Below are positions 8,231 to 16,783 of a DNA stretch of 50,102 nucleotides, one piece after another. The notes beneath the pieces were generated by a model that was not told the origin of the DNA, made no database searches, and worked only from the letters and a program-made list of their open reading frames with translations. Made by a program: the position numbers and the translations under genes. How positions within the stretch are numbered: position 1 is the stretch's first letter; each line of letters starts with the position of its first letter. This stretch comes from Paenibacillus agricola (lineage in GTDB: Bacteria > Bacillota > Bacilli > Paenibacillales > NBRC-103111): the NCBI RefSeq assembly GCF_011440305.1, contig NZ_JAAOIW010000029.1, positions 1-50,102 on the forward strand, written 5' to 3'.

Positions 8231-8696
8231 ATGTGTGTTTTCGTAACAGGAGCAACAGGTTACATCGGTTCCACTGTCGTTCGCGAACTCATTGATGGGG
8301 GTCATCAGGTCGTCGGTCTTGTGCGCTCAGACAATAGCGCTGCGAAACTAAAAGAGGCCGGGGCCGAAGTGCACCGCGGCGACATCGACGATCTCGACAG
8401 TCTTCGTAGTGGTGCGGTTGCTGCGGATGGCGTCATTCATCTGGCATTCAATCACGACATCTCAAACTTCGCCGGGTCTCTCACAGCAGATCTGCACGCC
8501 GTCGAAGCGATGGGAGCTGAACTGGAAGGTTCAGGTAAGCCGTTGCGGCGGCGGAAAACGTAGTGTTATCGCTTGCTGAGCGCGGGTGCGGACATCGATC
8601 ATAGAGCTTTGTCCTTCCGTACACGGTGAGGGTGACACTGGATTTGTGCCGAGACTGATCAACATTGCCAAAACGAAAGGCTTATCGGCCTATGTA
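8231..8696 (+). pseudogene. NAD-dependent epimerase fragment, copy of the gene at 32997-33827
   Basis: The start MCVFVTGATGYIGSTVVREL matches the intact epimerase at 32997-33827 for about 100 residues, including the GATGYIG nucleotide-binding loop. After EGSGKP a deletion of several dozen bases and a later single-base loss break the frame, but nucleotide similarity continues to about 8696 and then stops abruptly. Order and spacing relative to the SDR fragment upstream are the same as in the intact pair. Confidence 0.9.
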
Positions 8697-8716
8697 AGGA
8701 TATTGTCGTGGATATC

Positions 8717-8741
8717 ATAGGTTTGGCGGAGCCAAACCTAT
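8717..8741. repeat. Perfect short hairpin
   Basis: ATAGGTTTGGC (8717-8727) and its exact complement (8731-8741) are separated by three bases. It lies 20 bases past the breakpoint of the duplicated segment. It could be a terminator-like hairpin or a subterminal hairpin of a lost mobile element; neither can be proved here. Confidence 0.6.
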
Positions 8742-8808
8742 AATAAATACGTATCTTTTCTCCACCAAATAAAAGACGGCGGACGTAATCAAATACAGTA
8801 TTATACCA

Positions 8809-8898
8809 TCTGATACCGCCAATTCGATTGTTTACTTGGGGTCGGCAGCCAATAGTTTTGTTAAGGGAGAAGAGATCCGTGTTACAGACGGAAATTGA
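8809..8898 (+). pseudogene. SDR C-terminal fragment
   Basis: Thirty codons read SDTANSIVYLGSAANSFVKG then EEIRVTDGN and a stop. The YLGS...VKGEEIRVTDGN ending is typical of SDR C-termini (the segment after the cofactor-binding core). It belongs to a different SDR from the duplicated one next to it. No upstream part of the gene remains. Confidence 0.65.
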
Positions 8899-9044
8899 GC
8901 GGCATCTTCTTTGAAATATTACATATATGACCATCTACTATACGGTTGGTGTCAGCTTCGCTGGTACTACCCATATTCAGCATAACTGCCCCGTTAGCGG
9001 AGCACTCACACGGCAACCCTTCTGGTGTTCAGATCTCGTATCCT

Positions 9045-9326
9045 TTAGTTTAGTCGTCCGAGTTGGAAATAGTGCCATACTAGAAAAATACATAAAACAG
9101 TAACTACAAAGAAGATAACAGAGATTTGACGGTTCCTCCGCATTTTGATTCCGTATGAACAAAAGAAGATTGCGGCCGCTAACTTGGCAATGCTTTGATA
9201 ATATGCATGATTCGAAAACAATGAACTGCTAAAAAGAATAGAAGTAAGTAAAGTTAGAGAAACCAAAACTTTAAACCAGAGAGGTTCCCTTAAAAATTGT
9301 CTGTACATGATTTTTATTAATTGCAT
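9045..9326 (-). CDS. Small membrane protein, about three transmembrane segments
   Basis: A 93-residue hydrophobic protein with probable membrane segments near residues 18-37, 46-61 and 68-86, separated by a basic loop (GIKMRRNRQ) that should face the cytoplasm. An AAGGA-like ribosome binding site precedes the ATG at 9326; a second ATG lies seven codons in. I do not recognise a named family and it has no operon partner. The clean hydrophobic pattern and intact frame support a real gene. Confidence 0.65.
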   Translation of the reverse strand: MQLIKIMYRQFLREPLWFKVLVSLTLLTSILFSSSLFSNHAYYQSIAKLAAAIFFCSYGIKMRRNRQISVIFFVVTVLCIFLVWHYFQLGRLN

Positions 9327-9399
9327 GACATCCTTGTCCTTTACGTGTTCTTTTTTATTCCTATTTTATCATATAAAGAACCGATAATGAGAATTCGTA

Positions 9400-9478
9400 A
9401 ACTGCCCGTTACTTCAATGCAGAAAGGGAACAGCTGTCGCAACGGTCTGCTCCCTTGGTACGTTCAATTATCGTTTTT
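9400..9478. repeat. Structured intergenic repeat R, copy 2
   Basis: It begins ACTGCCCGTTACTTCAATG, has a stem AAGGGAACAG.../...CTGCTCCCTT, and ends ACGTTCAATTATCG. The flanks match copies at 2538 and 45497 while the stem sequence differs. It lies between two convergent-type gene ends. Confidence 0.6.
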
Positions 9479-9508
9479 CGTTTGTTTAATCAGTAAGACT
9501 TACACGTC

Positions 9509-9913
9509 TTAGTAGAAACGTTCCATAACAATATAATCTTTGCCGCTTTTACTAAAGGTAGCGTCAGTTTTAGAAAGTCCGGATTTCTCATAAAACGTTA
9601 CTTTTTCGATTCTTGCATTGCAATAAATCCGCTTAACGCTTAGGCGCTCTGCTTCGCTGAGTACATAATTCAGGAGTTTACTTCCATAGCCTTTATTTTG
9701 ATGACTGGATAGCGTAGCAAGTTTTCTAAACTGTGCTTGAACTCCTTGAATGAAGATCGACACCACTGAGATAAGCTCCTCCCCTTCAAAAAGTCCATAG
9801 TGAGTACCCTCGTCGTCATTTTTAAGCTTTATAAAATCGAAATCCTTCTCCGGCCACATTACCTTATGACGCAATTGCCAAGTTTGTTCTTTCTCAATAA
9901 TCCTAATTTCCAA
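9509..9913 (-). CDS. GNAT family N-acetyltransferase
   Basis: A 134-residue single-domain GNAT enzyme. The acetyl-CoA pyrophosphate loop is seen as HQNKGYGSKLLNYV (Q/RxxGxG/A type) after the beta-4 strand RKLATLSSHQ, and the C-terminal FYEKSGLSKTDATF is the usual strand-helix end. The N-terminal receptor-side region contains WQLRHKVMWPEK, similar to small Bacillota GNATs of unknown substrate. The frame is complete. The ribosome binding site before 9913 is weak. It stands alone next to an IS21-like repeat. Confidence 0.88.
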   Translation of the reverse strand: MEIRIIEKEQTWQLRHKVMWPEKDFDFIKLKNDDEGTHYGLFEGEELISVVSIFIQGVQAQFRKLATLSSHQNKGYGSKLLNYVLSEAERLSVKRIYCNARIEKVTFYEKSGLSKTDATFSKSGKDYIVMERFY

Positions 9914-9971
9914 GTTATATCAAACCTTTCATACTCTCTATTTTATCACATATAGACAATCCATTATGCTG

Positions 9972-10144
9972 CCCGTTAGCTGAGCGAGTACCGACAACAT
10001 AAGTTTGCATAATATATATTAGGTCACTCTTTCGGGAATGTAATAAGGTTCTTGACAGCTACCGATGACAAGAACCTTATTACATAACTAAAAAAGCCGC
10101 AATTTAAGCGACTTTTAATGTAACAACGATGTTGACTTCCGGCA
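9972..10144. repeat. IS21-like terminal repeat, family A, copy 2
   Basis: This copy starts CCCGTTAGCTGAGCGAGT and ends GTTGACTTCCGGCA. It keeps one direct iteron GTAATAAGGTTCTTGACA, an eight-base gap and the inverted iteron, followed by the terminator-like hairpin. Compared with copy 1 one direct iteron has been lost. A 44-base block shared with the family B element follows immediately. Confidence 0.75.
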
Positions 10145-10145
10145 A

Positions 10146-10189
10146 GAGAAAAATCTTGAGAACTATTAGCTGGTTTAGCTTAGTCCCCT
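10146..10189. repeat. Shared 44-base block, copy 1
   Basis: The block starts GAGAAAAATCTTGAGAACTA and ends TTAGCTTAGTCCCCT. It is nearly identical to 45062-45105, where it adjoins the family B IS21-like iterons. In both places it lies beside an IS21-like end, so it may be the leader region ahead of a lost istA gene. Confidence 0.65.
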
Positions 10190-10193
10190 AAAA

Positions 10194-10364
10194 TTGCAAA
10201 CGGTACCTGAATTCATCAGTGCTATAGGTTTGGATCGCACACAAGGATATGTGCTGAAAAAAGACATAGACGGTGAGCAACCAAAATCACCCGAGGAAGC
10301 GATATTCGCTGGGCGAGCATTGAACCCAGTGGCGGAACACAGGAGTAAGCCTTTTATTAATTAG
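10194..10364 (+). pseudogene. Fragment of a secreted-protein tail
   Basis: The frame reads TVPEFISAIGLDRTQGYVLK then DIDGEQPKSPEEAIFAGRAL and stops at 10364. The GYV..KDI.G.QPK.PEEAI pattern is common in the last domain of small secreted Bacillota proteins that end in a PVYD-type motif, which is missing here. No start codon or signal peptide remains, and it begins at the end of the 44-base block. Confidence 0.45.
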
Positions 10365-10474
10365 CCATAGCAAAAGACGACTCCCATTCACACTTGCTGA
10401 GTATGCGATGTCGGGATTAATTGAATTGACGAAAAATGCCGCTGGATATCGTTTAATATTTCGATGCCCGAGCA

Positions 10475-11797
10475 TCAAGAAAAATGCTTAAATTGCGGAA
10501 GCCAATCCCTGTTAGCCGCAAACATTTCGTCAACCATAGATTTAATCTCCGCCAAGCTAAGCACAGCAGACGTAAGCGGGTCGAAACAAATGGCATGGAA
10601 TATTTTACGTGGATCCCCGGTAAGAGCTCCTTCGACAGCCAACTCTTCGCATCTTGCGCTGATATTTACGAGCAAAGCCAACTGATCCGGCAGCGGGCCC
10701 ATATGAATCGGACTGAATCCTTGTCTGGAGGCTAACACAGGCACCTCCACACAAGCGCCTGGCGGAACGTTGTCAATTAATCCTAAGTTTCGAACGTTAC
10801 CATTAAATTGAAATAAAGTGCCATCCCCAAAAACTGCATTAAAGATGTAGGACGCGTATTCATTACCCCGACCAAGATCGATCGGGCTATCGCGCCATTC
10901 GATCAACCTATTTTTCCAATCACTCCGTCTCTTCTCCACGTTCTTGATGGGAAGCGCGTGTTCACCCGGGTTCCAGCCTGTGCCATGGGTACAGTATTTC
11001 TCGATCAGATCGGGACGTTTGCGGAACCAGGCATTATACTCAGAATTATGCCCGCTCGATTCAGTTACATAATAGTCTAAATGAAGAAACATTTCATTTC
11101 TGACCTGTTCCTCGTTATATATTTCCGGTTTATTTAAAATCGCATCGCGAATTAAGGGTATGGCATCTTTGCCATTCCACTTATATTCCAAATAGAAGGC
11201 CTGATGATTGATTCCAGCGCATTTATAAGTAATCTCCCCCATAGGGGCTCCGATCCATTTGGCCAGCATGGCGGCAGTCCCTTGTACGCTGTGACATAAG
11301 CCAGTGACATTGACTTTCGTTTCACCCTGCATCGCCCTGCACAGCATAGCCATTGGATTGCTGTAGTTCAGAAATACGGCATCTGGACAATAGCGTTCGA
11401 TATCCCGGCAAATATCCAGCATGACGGGTACTGTGCGCAGAAACCGGAAAATGCCCGCTGGCCCCCGAGTATCGCCAATGTTAATGTCGACTCCATATTT
11501 TTTGGGAATTTCCATATCTGTCCTCCACACAGGCAAATCGGCAACAAGAATGGTACAGACAACGCCGTTCGCATCGGTTAACGCTTTTGCCCTGTCCATT
11601 GTCGCTTCTACCTTGGCAGGGTAACTGCCTGCTGCAATAATGTTTTCCACTGCCTGCTTTGCATAGCCAAGACGTTCTTCATCAACGTCCAATAAAGTGA
11701 GAGTACAATCCTCAAAGGCCGGGAATGTAAGCAGGTCCCTCACCAAATTTTTGGTAAACACAAGACTGCCCGCGCCTATAAAAGTAATTTTCGACAT
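10475..11797 (-). CDS. GH4 glycosidase, alpha-galactosidase (MelA)-like
   Basis: A 440-residue family 4 glycoside hydrolase. These enzymes use NAD+ and a divalent metal and act through transient oxidation at C3 of the sugar. Visible features are the N-terminal Rossmann loop ([13 protein letters not shown]), NYSNPMAM at about 144-151, the metal-binding CHSVQGT at 168-174 and GINH at about 195-198. CHSV is typical of the alpha-galactosidase branch; alpha-glucosidases and galacturonidases differ there. I chose the ATG at 11797 because the family begins [16 protein letters not shown] lies 12 bases upstream, and an ATG at 11809 abuts that Shine-Dalgarno. It is the last gene of the operon. Confidence 0.92.
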   Translation of the reverse strand: MSKITFIGAGSLVFTKNLVRDLLTFPAFEDCTLTLLDVDEERLGYAKQAVENIIAAGSYPAKVEATMDRAKALTDANGVVCTILVADLPVWRTDMEIPKKYGVDINIGDTRGPAGIFRFLRTVPVMLDICRDIERYCPDAVFLNYSNPMAMLCRAMQGETKVNVTGLCHSVQGTAAMLAKWIGAPMGEITYKCAGINHQAFYLEYKWNGKDAIPLIRDAILNKPEIYNEEQVRNEMFLHLDYYVTESSGHNSEYNAWFRKRPDLIEKYCTHGTGWNPGEHALPIKNVEKRRSDWKNRLIEWRDSPIDLGRGNEYASYIFNAVFGDGTLFQFNGNVRNLGLIDNVPPGACVEVPVLASRQGFSPIHMGPLPDQLALLVNISARCEELAVEGALTGDPRKIFHAICFDPLTSAVLSLAEIKSMVDEMFAANRDWLPQFKHFS

Positions 11798-11852
11798 AAG
11801 AACAATCATCCTCCTTATACGATACGTATCCCTAAATCAAGATTATATAAGT

Positions 11853-12635
11853 TTATAAAGGCCGCCTTATGCTTAGTCCTCCATCTACCGCAAGCATCTG
11901 ACCTGTGATTTGATCAGCAAGGTCGGAGGCGAGAAATACCGCGGTATTGGCTATATCCGTTCCATTCTGCATTCTGCCTAATGGAATCGATCGGATCGAT
12001 TCCTGCATTTTCTCGATGCCTGTTCCAAGCGTTTCCCAACGAGCTGTTTCTCCCTCCGATGCCACCCACCCGGGATGAATACAGTTTACCCGGATACGAT
12101 GCTTGGATAGGGCATGGGCCAAGTTGCGAGTCAACGTTATCAAACCTCCCTTGGAGACGGCATACGCCAGTGTATTATCTTCTCCTTTGGAGGAATGCAG
12201 CGATCCGATGTTAATAATAATTCCTTTTTCCCGTTCGATCATAAGTGGAGCGACAGCTTGACACATGAGATAAACACCCTTTAGGTTAATCCCTATCACA
12301 AGGTCCCACAAGGCCTCATTGGTACTTTGCAGGTCCCCTCTGGGAAAAATTCCCGCATTATTTACGAGCACATCGACACTGCCAAAATCTTCTTTAACAG
12401 ACTGAATCATTCGCTTGATATCATCCGCTCGTGCAACATCGCATGTATAATGCCTTACCTCATGGCCGTCTTTTCTCCATTGCTCTGCCAGCGCTTCTCC
12501 TTGAATATCCACGTCAGCGATGGCAACCTTGGCTCCAAACGCCACAAATCTTGCTACGATGGAGGCGCCTATCCCTTTGGAGCCACCTGTAACGATAACC
12601 GTATTATTATATAATCCGGGGAATGGTTCATTCAT
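11853..12635 (-). CDS. SDR family oxidoreductase, third of the sugar operon
   Basis: A 260-residue classical short-chain dehydrogenase. The cofactor loop is TGGSKGIG, NNAG follows strand 4, and catalytic residues lie in SLHSSKGEDNTLAYAVSKGG. The ending DQITGQMLAVDGGLSIR is the classical SDR C-terminus. I chose the ATG at 12635, which has CGGAGG upstream and overlaps the stop of the preceding gene (ATGAATGAATGA context), implying translational coupling. It probably oxidises or reduces a sugar or sugar acid within this operon; the substrate cannot be read from sequence. Confidence 0.92.
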   Translation of the reverse strand: MNEPFPGLYNNTVIVTGGSKGIGASIVARFVAFGAKVAIADVDIQGEALAEQWRKDGHEVRHYTCDVARADDIKRMIQSVKEDFGSVDVLVNNAGIFPRGDLQSTNEALWDLVIGINLKGVYLMCQAVAPLMIEREKGIIINIGSLHSSKGEDNTLAYAVSKGGLITLTRNLAHALSKHRIRVNCIHPGWVASEGETARWETLGTGIEKMQESIRSIPLGRMQNGTDIANTAVFLASDLADQITGQMLAVDGGLSIRRPL

Positions 12636-13431
12636 TCGATATCGCCTCCGATTTTTCATAAGCAACTTGGGGCATTTGGATTGCCAGCTTGCCCCCGCTC
12701 ACATCAATCATGGTTCCGGTTATGTAGTCCGCATAGTCAGAGGCTAGAAAGCAAATCAAATGTGCGACTTGATCCTTGGAGCCCCACCTTCTGAGAGTGA
12801 GCAGATCCAATAATCGTTCCTGGTCTTCATCCGATTTTTCAGCAAAATGATTCATATCTGTGGGAATCATGCCTGGGGCGTAGCAATTTACGGTTATATT
12901 CCATGGCCCCAGTTCGCCGGCCAACACTCTTGTGAACTGGCGTACCCCTGCCTTCGAAGCAGCATAGGCTGCACCGCCGTAACTTGGGATAATCGCCGCG
13001 AATGAAGCTGCGTTAATAATGCGTCCTGATTTTTGCTTTTTCATAACGGGACTTACTGCTTTACACATCAGATAGGTGCCTTTCAAATTAATATCCATGT
13101 TTAGGTCCCACAGCTCTTCCTGCAAATCAACAACCGGTCCGCCTCCTGCAACACCGGCATTATTAACCAATATATCCAAACGTCCATAGGTTTGAACTAC
13201 CGATTCAACGACTTCCTGTATCCGTGTAAAGTCACGGACATCGCAAACATATTGCGACCCTTGAAATCCCAACTCATCAAACTCTTTTCTAATAGCTTCA
13301 ATCGCAGCTTCATTAACATCCGTGATTACCATAATTACGCCTTCTGAAGCCAACATGACCGCAATTTCCCGACCGATGCCGCGACCGGCTCCTGTGACCA
13401 AAGCTACCTTACCTTTTAAATCAATGTGCAT
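12628..13431 (-). CDS. SDR family oxidoreductase, second of the sugar operon
   Basis: A 267-residue classical SDR with TGAGRGIG at residues 14-21, NNAG, a catalytic serine in INAASFAAIIPSYG and YAASK. Acidic D39 after VMVITD suggests preference for NAD over NADP. The C-terminal ITGTMIDVSGG is standard; a further 18 residues end in NE and overlap the next gene by eight bases. It lies 26 bases after the isomerase gene. Close relatives act on polyols, gluconate-type acids or steroids, so the substrate is inferred only from the operon. Confidence 0.92.
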   Translation of the reverse strand: MHIDLKGKVALVTGAGRGIGREIAVMLASEGVIMVITDVNEAAIEAIRKEFDELGFQGSQYVCDVRDFTRIQEVVESVVQTYGRLDILVNNAGVAGGGPVVDLQEELWDLNMDINLKGTYLMCKAVSPVMKKQKSGRIINAASFAAIIPSYGGAAYAASKAGVRQFTRVLAGELGPWNITVNCYAPGMIPTDMNHFAEKSDEDQERLLDLLTLRRWGSKDQVAHLICFLASDYADYITGTMIDVSGGKLAIQMPQVAYEKSEAISNE

Positions 13432-13457
13432 GAAATCAACCCCTATGATTAAAAGAT

Positions 13458-14441
13458 TTATATTACTTTAGCATTATAATTTCGAATTAGTCCCTGCATA
13501 TAGGCAATGCTGGCTAATAATTGATGATTTTCGTAAGCAATGATCAGGCTCTCAGGTTCGTTCTTCTCATGCGGAGTTCGCCAATCCGCTGACGGTTTAG
13601 CATTCGCTTGAACAAACCGCAGTATTGCTGCGAGATGTGATGCAGAGCGTGTCGGATACTCGGGCCAGAAGTCATCAGCCAACACCCGTGTATGGCGTGC
13701 TTCAAGCGCACCTACCTCGATGGATAGGGTCATATCTGGACAGCTTTGAGAGAACATCTCCATCAGAGCGGGGAAATCTACCACCCCTTGACCTATGGGA
13801 CATCTAACAAGACGATAACCCTCTTCAGACAGATATATCCAATAATCCTTTAAATGAACATGCTTCAGGTGGGGAAGTATTCTTTTCGCGAAATCAACGG
13901 GCTCCTCAGCTGTCGCAAGGGGATTTCCGGTGTCCAGTGTAATTCCGAAATGAGGGGAGTCGATTTGTTCGCACAGCCAGAGCAGTTCCTCCGATGCCAC
14001 ATCTTGATGATTTTCCAGCGCGAGCGTGAGACTCCTTTGCTCGGCAGCGACAGTCGCTTTCGCCAAGCCTGACAGTACGTCCTGCATGAAGGATTGCCAC
14101 CGCCCAACCATCGGTCGACGATCACCGCCATAACCTGCGCCTCCTACTACTGTGCGAACGGTAGCTGCCCCCAGTCTTTCGGCCATATCCATGGCCATCT
14201 TCAGCTTATCGGGATCATAACCGCCAGACGCAACCGTGATGTAAAGCTGATGACTCGCTGCATATTGTGCAAGCGATGGAATATCTTCTCCTTCCAATAC
14301 CGCAAGCGGCATCTCCACTCCTTCCAGGCCAGCTTCTACAGCATACGACATCAGTCGTTTAGCTGTTATTATTGGCTGTCCCGATTTAGGATGGATGCCC
14401 ATCATATAGGTCGTACCGAATACAGAAAGCCCCACTTTCAT
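13458..14441 (-). CDS. Sugar phosphate isomerase/epimerase (xylose isomerase-like TIM barrel)
   Basis: A 327-residue AP endonuclease 2/xylose isomerase-like TIM barrel. Metal-site elements are visible: ALENHQD (Glu and His region), GITLDTGNPLA with the Asp, HLKHVHLKDYW with the His-x-His/Lys-Asp motif, and SIEVGALE near the end of the barrel. The family includes epimerases and isomerases of ketoses, inosose and other oxidised sugars. It lies 23 bases after one SDR and 26 before another, which fits an oxidation-epimerisation-reduction route. The exact reaction is unknown. Confidence 0.88.
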   Translation of the reverse strand: MKVGLSVFGTTYMMGIHPKSGQPIITAKRLMSYAVEAGLEGVEMPLAVLEGEDIPSLAQYAASHQLYITVASGGYDPDKLKMAMDMAERLGAATVRTVVGGAGYGGDRRPMVGRWQSFMQDVLSGLAKATVAAEQRSLTLALENHQDVASEELLWLCEQIDSPHFGITLDTGNPLATAEEPVDFAKRILPHLKHVHLKDYWIYLSEEGYRLVRCPIGQGVVDFPALMEMFSQSCPDMTLSIEVGALEARHTRVLADDFWPEYPTRSASHLAAILRFVQANAKPSADWRTPHEKNEPESLIIAYENHQLLASIAYMQGLIRNYNAKVI

Positions 14442-14464
14442 CTAGATCATCCTTCCTGAGGATC

Positions 14465-15232
14465 TTATTTTGCCGTCCATCCTCCATCTATAACCATGGA
14501 GGCACCGGTCATAAAGCTGGAGGCGCCTGAAGCCATATAAATAACTGCCCCTGCTATTTCTTCCGGATTGCCCCAACGCCCCAGTGCGATGTTATCCAAG
14601 AAGATTTTGTTAACCTCCGTATTGTTCATGACAACAGCATTTAACTCCGTTGCCATCGGACCGGGACAGAGGGCATTCACCGTTATGTTATAAGGAGCAA
14701 ATTCCAGTGCAAGCACTTTAGTCAACTGCAGAAGCCCTCCTTTACTGGAGCAATAGGCGCTTCGCTCTGGGAGCGCAACACTTCCAAGCATAGAGGAAAC
14801 GTTGATGATGCGCCCGTATCTCTGTTGTTTCATCTGTTTTGCCACAGCCCTCGTGCATAGGAACGGAGCCTTTAAATTAGTGTTTTGAACCTTATCCCAC
14901 TCATCGTCCGCAAATTCCTCAATCGGCTTCCTAATATTAATTCCCGCGTTATTAATCAGGATGTCGATACGTCCAAATTCATCGATTACCGATTGAACCA
15001 TAGAATTGACTTGAACGGTATCCGTAACGTCCGCCGTTAAGCCTAATGCCTTGTGTCCGCTGTATTCGGCGATTGCCTCTGCAGCTTCCAGCGCCTTGTT
15101 TCGATTGCGGCTCGATACCGCTATTGTGGCGCCAGCCCCCGCAAGAGCTTTGGCCATCACCATTCCCAGCCCTTGCGCTCCTCCAGTGATCAGTGCTACT
15201 TGACCATCCAACTTGAATATATCCAAGCTCAA
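14465..15232 (-). CDS. SDR family oxidoreductase, first of the sugar operon (gluconate 5-dehydrogenase-like)
   Basis: A 255-residue classical SDR. It has TGGAQGLG at about 16-23, NNAGIN, the catalytic serine in INVSSMLG, and YCSSKGG. The arginine-containing segment VSSRNRNK after strand 2 suggests NADP use. NALCPGPMATELN and MTGASMVIDGGW match gluconate 5-dehydrogenase-like SDRs. It follows the response regulator gene after 46 bases and is the first enzyme gene of the operon. Confidence 0.92.
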   Translation of the reverse strand: MSLDIFKLDGQVALITGGAQGLGMVMAKALAGAGATIAVSSRNRNKALEAAEAIAEYSGHKALGLTADVTDTVQVNSMVQSVIDEFGRIDILINNAGINIRKPIEEFADDEWDKVQNTNLKAPFLCTRAVAKQMKQQRYGRIINVSSMLGSVALPERSAYCSSKGGLLQLTKVLALEFAPYNITVNALCPGPMATELNAVVMNNTEVNKIFLDNIALGRWGNPEEIAGAVIYMASGASSFMTGASMVIDGGWTAK

Positions 15233-15278
15233 AGGATCACCCCTTCGTTCGTTTTCATGGAATAGCTGTTATTTAAAC

Positions 15279-16781
15279 TTAAGAATTGGAAAGCAGCTGG
15301 TTTTTACGACAATCTGATGGGTAACTGCCAAATGCTTGTATAAACAATTTAGTGAAATGCCTTGTGCTGTAATAACCGACCTGCTCCGCAACCTGCTTCA
15401 CCTGAAGATTAGTGTTCATAAGCAGTTCTTTCGCCTTCAACATGCGAATACGAGTCAAATATTTCACAAACATCATGCCGGTTTTCTTATGGAATAACGT
15501 GCTTAAATAATTTGCCGAGACATTCAATTGCCCGGCAATTTGCCCGATACCGATTTCGTCCATATAATGCTTTTCGATATATTGGATCACTTGTTTCACC
15601 AGATCGACCGAGGTTTCTTTTGAACACGTGCCCTGCAGCCTCTTTTCCCCATATTGCCTAAGCTCTCTAATCATTTCCACATCTGTTGTTATTTCCTGCA
15701 AAACAAGTCCCAGAGTACAACCCATAAATATGCGTAATGAAGATTGTTCTTTTTTCGCATTGAACCAATCCGACTTTTGCAGCAGGACTTCCAATTCATT
15801 AACCCCATGCTGATAGCTTAAATACATTCCGTCCTGAAGGTGATGTCCGATGGCGCATAACAATCGAGATGCTTCTACCTTTTGAGGCGTTACCGCTTCT
15901 TTAATCAACTCCACATATTCGATACTTTGACCGATACCACAAACAGATCGCAGATCTCCCCATTGCTGCAGCTGCTGGAGCCGTCTGTTTACCTCCTCAA
16001 AGCCTTGGCATTCACCTGTTCGCAGTACGGATATCAGCATCTCCTCACTTCTGTATCTGTCATTTATAATTTGTTCCATTTCGCTGAAACAATCGTAAAT
16101 AGGCTGTTTCCCAGACTGACCATTGCTCGTGTCCCAAGCACCTACAGCAGCTAATTCTCCATTCGGCAGCGCCAACAAAGCCAAGTTCATACCAAAAACA
16201 AGGTGCTTCTCCATGCATTCATGAAGCTCTGCATAAAACTCTCGTTGGACATCAGCCACCCAACTGACAGGTTGAGCGGTGTCTAAATAAAACGTCCAAC
16301 CAATAAACCTGCCTTGATAGTATAAACTGTCCCGCGCTTCATGTTTGAGTGAGGTGAGTCCATTGCATAAGGCAAATAAGCTGTTTTCAAATTGTTGATT
16401 CAGCAAGCAAATATATTCTTTATTATCTTTATATACAAGCTGCAGTGTCTTTTCCAATTCGATAGGATCAACAGGCTTTAATAAATATTCGGAAACGCCC
16501 AGTTTCATTGCCTGCTGCGCATAAGCAAAGTCGGAATAGCCGCTTAATATTACCCATTTCGTCTGAGGTGAGATTATTTTGCCAATTCGAATCGCATCTA
16601 TGCCTTGCAGCTTGGGCATGCGGATGTCTACAATAGCAATGTTGGGCTTATGCTCAGCGAGCATTTCCAACAGTTCCTCGCCGTTGGTCGCTTCACTAAC
16701 AATTTGCCAGGACGCCTCCATATCTTTGATCATGCTGGATAAGCTGGCACGTATTAGGCTTTCGTCATCAGCAATGATCAT
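15279..16781 (-). CDS. YesN-type response regulator with AraC DNA-binding domain
   Basis: A 500-residue regulator. The N-terminal receiver has D5/D6, the phospho-acceptor D52 in IVDIRMP, and the conserved Lys in LLKPVDP. A long middle region follows, then a C-terminal AraC/XylS domain with two helix-turn-helix units (IGQIAGQLNVSANYLSTLF and VKQVAEQVGYYSTRHFTKLF). The ATG at 16781 lies two bases after the kinase stop codon; a GTG overlapping that stop is an alternative. It should activate transport and catabolic genes after phosphorylation by the adjacent kinase. Confidence 0.92.
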   Translation of the reverse strand: MIIADDESLIRASLSSMIKDMEASWQIVSEATNGEELLEMLAEHKPNIAIVDIRMPKLQGIDAIRIGKIISPQTKWVILSGYSDFAYAQQAMKLGVSEYLLKPVDPIELEKTLQLVYKDNKEYICLLNQQFENSLFALCNGLTSLKHEARDSLYYQGRFIGWTFYLDTAQPVSWVADVQREFYAELHECMEKHLVFGMNLALLALPNGELAAVGAWDTSNGQSGKQPIYDCFSEMEQIINDRYRSEEMLISVLRTGECQGFEEVNRRLQQLQQWGDLRSVCGIGQSIEYVELIKEAVTPQKVEASRLLCAIGHHLQDGMYLSYQHGVNELEVLLQKSDWFNAKKEQSSLRIFMGCTLGLVLQEITTDVEMIRELRQYGEKRLQGTCSKETSVDLVKQVIQYIEKHYMDEIGIGQIAGQLNVSANYLSTLFHKKTGMMFVKYLTRIRMLKAKELLMNTNLQVKQVAEQVGYYSTRHFTKLFIQAFGSYPSDCRKNQLLSNS

Positions 16782-16783
16782 CT

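Noticed and set aside
8659-8934. Minus-strand open frame of 91 codons
   Set aside because: It is antisense to the recognisable SDR C-terminal fragment and spans the duplication breakpoint; composition is not protein-like.
14094-14459. Plus-strand open frame of 121 codons
   Set aside because: Antisense to the intact TIM-barrel isomerase with no ribosome site.
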